In this document: in pieces, positions 4,810 through 7,315 of the stretch | Layout of the letters: each line of letters begins with the position of its first letter | How positions within the stretch are numbered: position 1 is the first letter of the stretch | DNA from: DASSLY01 sp035689185 | GTDB lineage: Bacteria; Actinomycetota; Actinomycetes; Actinomycetales; Dermatophilaceae | NCBI GenBank assembly: GCA_035689185.1 | Contig: DASSLY010000056.1 | Location: forward strand, 1-7,315 | Reading direction: 5' to 3' | DNA length: 7,315 bases | Program-made: the position numbers and the translations under genes | The notes under the pieces: generated by a model | Told to the model about the DNA's origin: nothing | What the model saw: only the letters and a program-made list of their open reading frames with translations | Databases searched by the model: none

Positions 4810-6435
4810 CTACCGGAGGGACCGGTCCGGGTCCTGTTCGAGGAACTGGTCCAGCAGGCCCGGGGTCGCGGCCCGGGCGAGCCGCACCGCTTCGCGGGCG
4901 GGCACGTCGGTCACCGGGTAGGCCTGGTCCCCGGCCGCGGTCGTGGCGACCAGGGTGGCCAGTCCGGCGCGGCGCTGGAAGAAGGACTCGTTGAGGTTCC
5001 AGCCGATGATCCCGTCCGTGGCGAGCACCGCCCGCGACCGGCCGAGCGACCCCGCCTGGCTGACCAGGAACCGGTCGGTGAGCGCGTGCCCGAGGCTGCG
5101 GTAGCGGTCCGCCGCCAGCAGCACCATGGGCCCGACCAGCACCACCGGCACCACCCACAGCCAGGCCGGCAACCCCTGCCGGACCAACAGTCCGACAGCG
5201 ACCGCGGGCAGCAGGAGCGAGACCAGCGCCCGGACGTATCGCCTGCGCCGCGCCCCCGGGCCGTGGCGCAGCAACGGCACCCGCAGGGGTTCGGCCTGCC
5301 CCAGCACGGCCGCGCCCACCAGCCGGGCCACCTCGACCGGCGCCGGCGGCACCAGGACCTTGCTCGACTCCTGGCTGGCCCGGCTGGACAACCCCGTCGT
5401 GACCGCCTCCAACCGGGCGCCGTGGACGGCTCGCAGCAGCAGCGTGTCGTTGAGCTCCACCCCGCGCAGCCGCCGCTCCTCCAGGCTGGTCGCGCGGGTG
5501 GTCAGCAGTCCGCGGGCCGTATGCAGCGTGCCCCCGACGTGCCGGGTCAGCCGGAACCCCCAGTAGGACAGGACGTACCCGCCCACGGCGAGCAGGGTCA
5601 CGAACACCGCCAGCCCGACCGCGCCGACCAGGACGGCCAGCCACACGTCGGTCTGCAGCACCCGGCCGCCCACCGATCGCAGAACCCCGATCTCCTGGTC
5701 GTCCTGCACGACCTGGTCGATCAGCTGCCAGCCAGCACCGAGCACCGCGACGGCGGTGACCAGCCCGGTCGTGGTGAACGGCGCGAACCTGACCCACGCC
5801 GGGTCGAAGCGCAGGAGGACCTCCTCGGCCGGCTCGCCGGCCGAGGAGCCGGCCGAGGCGCCGGCCGAGGCGGCTTCCATGACCCTCACCTTGGCCGGGG
5901 AGTCGACAGCGCGGGCCTGGCCAGCCCGGTGGAGCAGCTCGGCCCGCAGCCGCGCCGCCTCGGCCGCGGTGAGGGAGTCCAGCACCAGGCCGCCGTCCTT
6001 GTCACCGGTGCCGATCTGCACCTGGGCCAGTCCGAGGAGCCGGTGCAGCGCCGAGGCGGTGACGTCGACGCTTCGGACCCGGTCAGCCGGGGTGGCCAGG
6101 GACCTGCGGCGCAGCATCCCGGTCCGCAGCTGCACCTGCTCCGGGGTGATGCGGAACCGGGTGGTGAACCACCGCAGCACCGAGAACCCGACGACCGCGA
6201 CGACCCCGGCGAGCACCCAGAACTGGCCGGCGCCGCTGCTGGTGCCGGCGATGAGCAGCCCGAGCAACGCTGGCAGGGCCCGGGCGGTCTCGCGCACGGG
6301 GTGCACCAGCAGCATGCGCGGGCTCAGTCGGCGCCACTCCCGCGGGTTCACGACATCACGCGCCGGTGGCCCGGCATCGGGAGCCCCGGGATCGGGAGGC
6401 CCGGGATCGGGAGGCCCAGGGTCAGGTCGCGTCAT
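4810..6435 (-). CDS. Three-domain bacterial PH (bPH2) membrane protein, YdbT-like
   Basis: This 541-residue membrane protein is of the DUF304/bPH2, YdbT type. Three copies of a membrane helix pair followed by a cytoplasmic PH-like domain can be seen: helices about 53-65 and 72-89 with PH1 about 90-170 (includes RSLATPADRVRSVDV...LLGLAQVQI); helices about 221-238 and 264-290 with PH2 about 293-380; helices about 403-418 and 423-441 with PH3 about 446-525. In Bacillus subtilis the ydbST pair belongs to the sigma-W cell-envelope stress regulon and contributes to resistance against bacteriocin-type compounds. The biochemical role is not established, so envelope protection here is inference. The N-terminus is a Pro/Asp/Gly repeat (residues 4-24), and a Ser/Ala/Gly repeat (188-201) links PH1 to the second helix pair; both are encoded by DNA tandem repeats. 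The ATG lies inside the end of the upstream partner gene (14-nt overlap), so translation is probably coupled. Confidence 0.9.
   Translation of the reverse strand: MTRPDPGPPDPGPPDPGAPDAGPPARDVVNPREWRRLSPRMLLVHPVRETARALPALLGLLIAGTSSGAGQFWVLAGVVAVVGFSVLRWFTTRFRITPEQVQLRTGMLRRRSLATPADRVRSVDVTASALHRLLGLAQVQIGTGDKDGGLVLDSLTAAEAARLRAELLHRAGQARAVDSPAKVRVMEAASAGASAGSSAGEPAEEVLLRFDPAWVRFAPFTTTGLVTAVAVLGAGWQLIDQVVQDDQEIGVLRSVGGRVLQTDVWLAVLVGAVGLAVFVTLLAVGGYVLSYWGFRLTRHVGGTLHTARGLLTTRATSLEERRLRGVELNDTLLLRAVHGARLEAVTTGLSSRASQESSKVLVPPAPVEVARLVGAAVLGQAEPLRVPLLRHGPGARRRRYVRALVSLLLPAVAVGLLVRQGLPAWLWVVPVVLVGPMVLLAADRYRSLGHALTDRFLVSQAGSLGRSRAVLATDGIIGWNLNESFFQRRAGLATLVATTAAGDQAYPVTDVPAREAVRLARAATPGLLDQFLEQDPDRSLR
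5836..5871 (-). repeat. Three 12-bp tandem repeats encoding an Ala/Ser/Gly linker
   Basis: On the plus strand GCCGGCCGAGGM (M = A or C in the last base) occurs at 5836-5847, 5848-5859 and 5860-5871. Read on the coding strand they give the four-residue repeats around SAGASAGSSAG in the cytoplasmic linker between the first and second PH units of the YdbT-like protein. The in-frame unit length means copy-number change would lengthen the linker without breaking the gene. Confidence 0.8.
6373..6417 (-). repeat. Three 15-bp tandem repeats encoding the PDPGP N-terminus
   Basis: GGGATCGGGAGGCCC occurs exactly at 6388-6402 and 6403-6417, with a degenerate copy at 6373-6387 (a few mismatches). On the coding strand the repeats specify the PDPGP-PDPGP-PDPGA tail at the very N-terminus of the YdbT-like protein, directly after the overlap with the upstream gene. 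It is probably a disordered cytoplasmic tail; being in frame, it can expand or contract freely. Confidence 0.85.
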
Positions 6436-6913
6436 CGGGGGTCCGGCTGGTGATCTCGGTGAGCTCGGCGACCAGTGCCTCGGCGGTGGCCAGGTCGAGG
6501 CCGTGGACGCGGATCGGCCCGGCGGCCGAGGCGGTCGTCACGGTGACGTTGGCGAGCCTGAACAACTGCTCGAGCGGGCCGCGCTCGGTATCCACGGTCT
6601 GGATCCGGGAGACCGGTGCGATCCGGCGCTGCTGGGACAGCCAGCCGGACTGGGTGTAGACCGCGGTCGGCGTCGTCTCCCAGCGGTGCACCCGGTAGCG
6701 CCAACGCGGCATCACCACCAGGTGTGCGGCAGCGGCAACCACCGTCAGCACGAGGGCTGTCAGCATGGCGCCGCGCGCGTCGCGCAGCAGCACCACAGCC
6801 GCCAGCTCCCCGACCAGCAGCACCAGCCATCCCGGTAGGGCCCGCACCGTCCAGTAGGTCACCGCCCTCGGGCTGACCAGGTGCGCCGGCTCGCGCAGCG
6901 CATCCGTCGGCAT
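6422..6913 (-). CDS. Single-domain bacterial PH (bPH2) membrane protein, YdbS-like
   Basis: This 163-residue membrane protein is the partner of the three-domain protein encoded just downstream. Two membrane helices (about 26-43 and 49-68) are followed by one bPH2/DUF304 domain (about 72-155). The domain carries the family signature: WRYRVHRWETTPTAVYTQSGW (70-91), RRIAPVSRIQTVDTERGPLEQLFRL (97-120) and ANVTVTTASA (121-130). The length matches YdbS of Bacillus (about 160 aa). The short PH protein first and the long multi-PH protein second, with overlapping frames, is the ydbS-ydbT order, so the two probably form a complex. The ATG at 6913 is chosen because the homologous N-terminus (EPAHLVSPRAVTYW) follows it. 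The upstream GAGGG is unusually close to the ATG (1-2 nt), so initiation may be weak. It is divergent from the methyltransferase-type gene across 51 bp. Confidence 0.9.
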   Translation of the reverse strand: MPTDALREPAHLVSPRAVTYWTVRALPGWLVLLVGELAAVVLLRDARGAMLTALVLTVVAAAAHLVVMPRWRYRVHRWETTPTAVYTQSGWLSQQRRIAPVSRIQTVDTERGPLEQLFRLANVTVTTASAAGPIRVHGLDLATAEALVAELTEITSRTPDDAT

Positions 6914-6951
6914 GCCCTCACTGTGTCATTCCGGCACCAGGACGAGCCGAT

Positions 6952-6957
6952 TACCCT
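6952..6957 (+). promoter_or_regulatory. Putative -10 box of the methyltransferase-type gene (leaderless)
   Basis: TACCCT fits TAnnnT and stands exactly 7 nt before the ATG at 6965, so the transcript would begin at the start codon. A weak TTCCGG at 6929-6934, 17 bp upstream, could serve as the -35 element. The spacing is the same as at pmt. Confidence 0.55.
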
Positions 6958-6964
6958 GCCTTAC

Positions 6965-7315
6965 ATGGCCATGGCGCAGCGCGAGGTCGACACGGTGCGC
7001 TCACTGCTGCTCGGCGACGACACCCTGGTCAGGGGGGTCGCGGCCGGAAGGCGCCGCAACCACACGACCGACTTCCGCCGGGTCGAGCTGCGCTACGTCG
7101 ACCTGGACGCCGGCCGGCAGTTGCAGGTCACCTCCTTCGACGAGACCCAGGCGCATACCCGCAACCTGCCGCTGGACGCCGCGGCGGCGGAGGTCGACCG
7201 GCTGCTGGCCGCCGGCTACGCCAACTGGCACGTGGACACGGTGACCGAGCGGACCCAGCTGCGGTTCACCAAGAAGGGCCGGGCACTGCTCCACCAGGCC
7301 CCGGCGGCGCCCGCG
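6965..7315 (+). CDS. N-terminal part of a SAM-dependent-methyltransferase-type protein
   Basis: This gene is open to the right edge; 117 codons are visible. The N-terminal segments RGVAAGRRR (23-31), RRVELRYVDLDAGRQLQVTSFDETQAHTRN (38-67, quoted in parts: VELRYVDLDAG, LQVTSFDETQAHTRN), NWHVDTVTERTQLRFTKKG (87-105) and ALLH (107-110) match, from memory, the N-terminal domain of a common actinobacterial family annotated as class I SAM-dependent methyltransferase. In that family a Rossmann catalytic domain follows, which would lie beyond the window, so no SAM-binding motif is visible. The substrate is unknown. The chosen start is the first ATG of ATGGCCATG. It has no Shine-Dalgarno but a TAnnnT box 7 nt upstream, which fits a leaderless mRNA. 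A GTG at 6923 in the same frame would add 14 residues but is incompatible with that promoter. Confidence 0.75.
   Translation, partial: MAMAQREVDTVRSLLLGDDTLVRGVAAGRRRNHTTDFRRVELRYVDLDAGRQLQVTSFDETQAHTRNLPLDAAAAEVDRLLAAGYANWHVDTVTERTQLRFTKKGRALLHQAPAAPA

Noticed and set aside
2117..4921. A 934-codon plus-strand open frame spanning rsmI and pmt
   Set aside because: It runs antisense through rsmI and in a wrong frame through pmt, with a low-complexity Arg/Gly/Ala/Pro product; a by-product of high GC.
4781..5797. A 338-codon minus-strand frame inside the YdbT-like gene
   Set aside because: It lies on the same strand in another frame, Gly/Arg/Ala/Pro-rich, with no start context; a shadow of the YdbT-like frame.
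5086..6453. A 455-codon plus-strand open frame (and a 360-codon one at 5756-6838) opposite the PH genes
   Set aside because: Repetitive Gln/Pro/Gly/Arg products with no domain, antisense to two genes with recognisable bPH2 domains.

Overview
The window reads as chromosomal DNA of a high-GC actinobacterium. From about position 2315 rightwards the base composition is very GC-rich, with strong G/C at third codon positions. The divergent pair rsmI / pmt (a GT39 protein O-mannosyltransferase) is the arrangement known from Mycobacterium (Rv1003 / Rv1002c). Two promoters there look leaderless, as is common in actinobacteria. I cannot fix the genus.

Right part (2315-7315), ordinary chromosome: rsmI (minus strand, 16S rRNA C1402 2'-O-methylation) and pmt (plus strand, mannosylation of secreted proteins) diverge from an 85-bp gap. 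That gap contains five in-register 9-bp repeat units and a TAnnnT box placed for a leaderless pmt transcript. Pmt converges, with only 25 bp between stop codons, on a two-gene minus-strand operon of bacterial PH-domain (bPH2, YdbS/YdbT-type) membrane proteins whose reading frames overlap by 14 bp. Divergent from that operon, across 51 bp, is the start of a SAM-dependent-methyltransferase-type gene that runs off the right edge. It also has a TAnnnT box exactly 7 nt before its ATG.

Left part (1-2314), accessory region: composition is mosaic and partly much lower in GC, and every plausible gene lies on the minus strand. In transcription order after rsmI there are: about 300 bp with no recognisable gene; a small mildly acidic protein of the sort found beside polymorphic toxins; a short internal fragment of an actinobacterial RHS/YD-repeat protein with neither N- nor C-terminal region; a small secreted lipoprotein; a doubtful ORF; and a partial multi-pass membrane protein leaving the left edge. 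The last four reading frames touch stop-to-start (7-, 4- and 1-nt overlaps). The best interpretation is the decayed end of an RHS polymorphic-toxin/immunity locus inserted downstream of rsmI. I see no clear evidence for a new intact system. The most interesting points are the chain of abutting ORFs in the RHS remnant, the 9-bp repeat array between rsmI and pmt, and the paired leaderless promoters.
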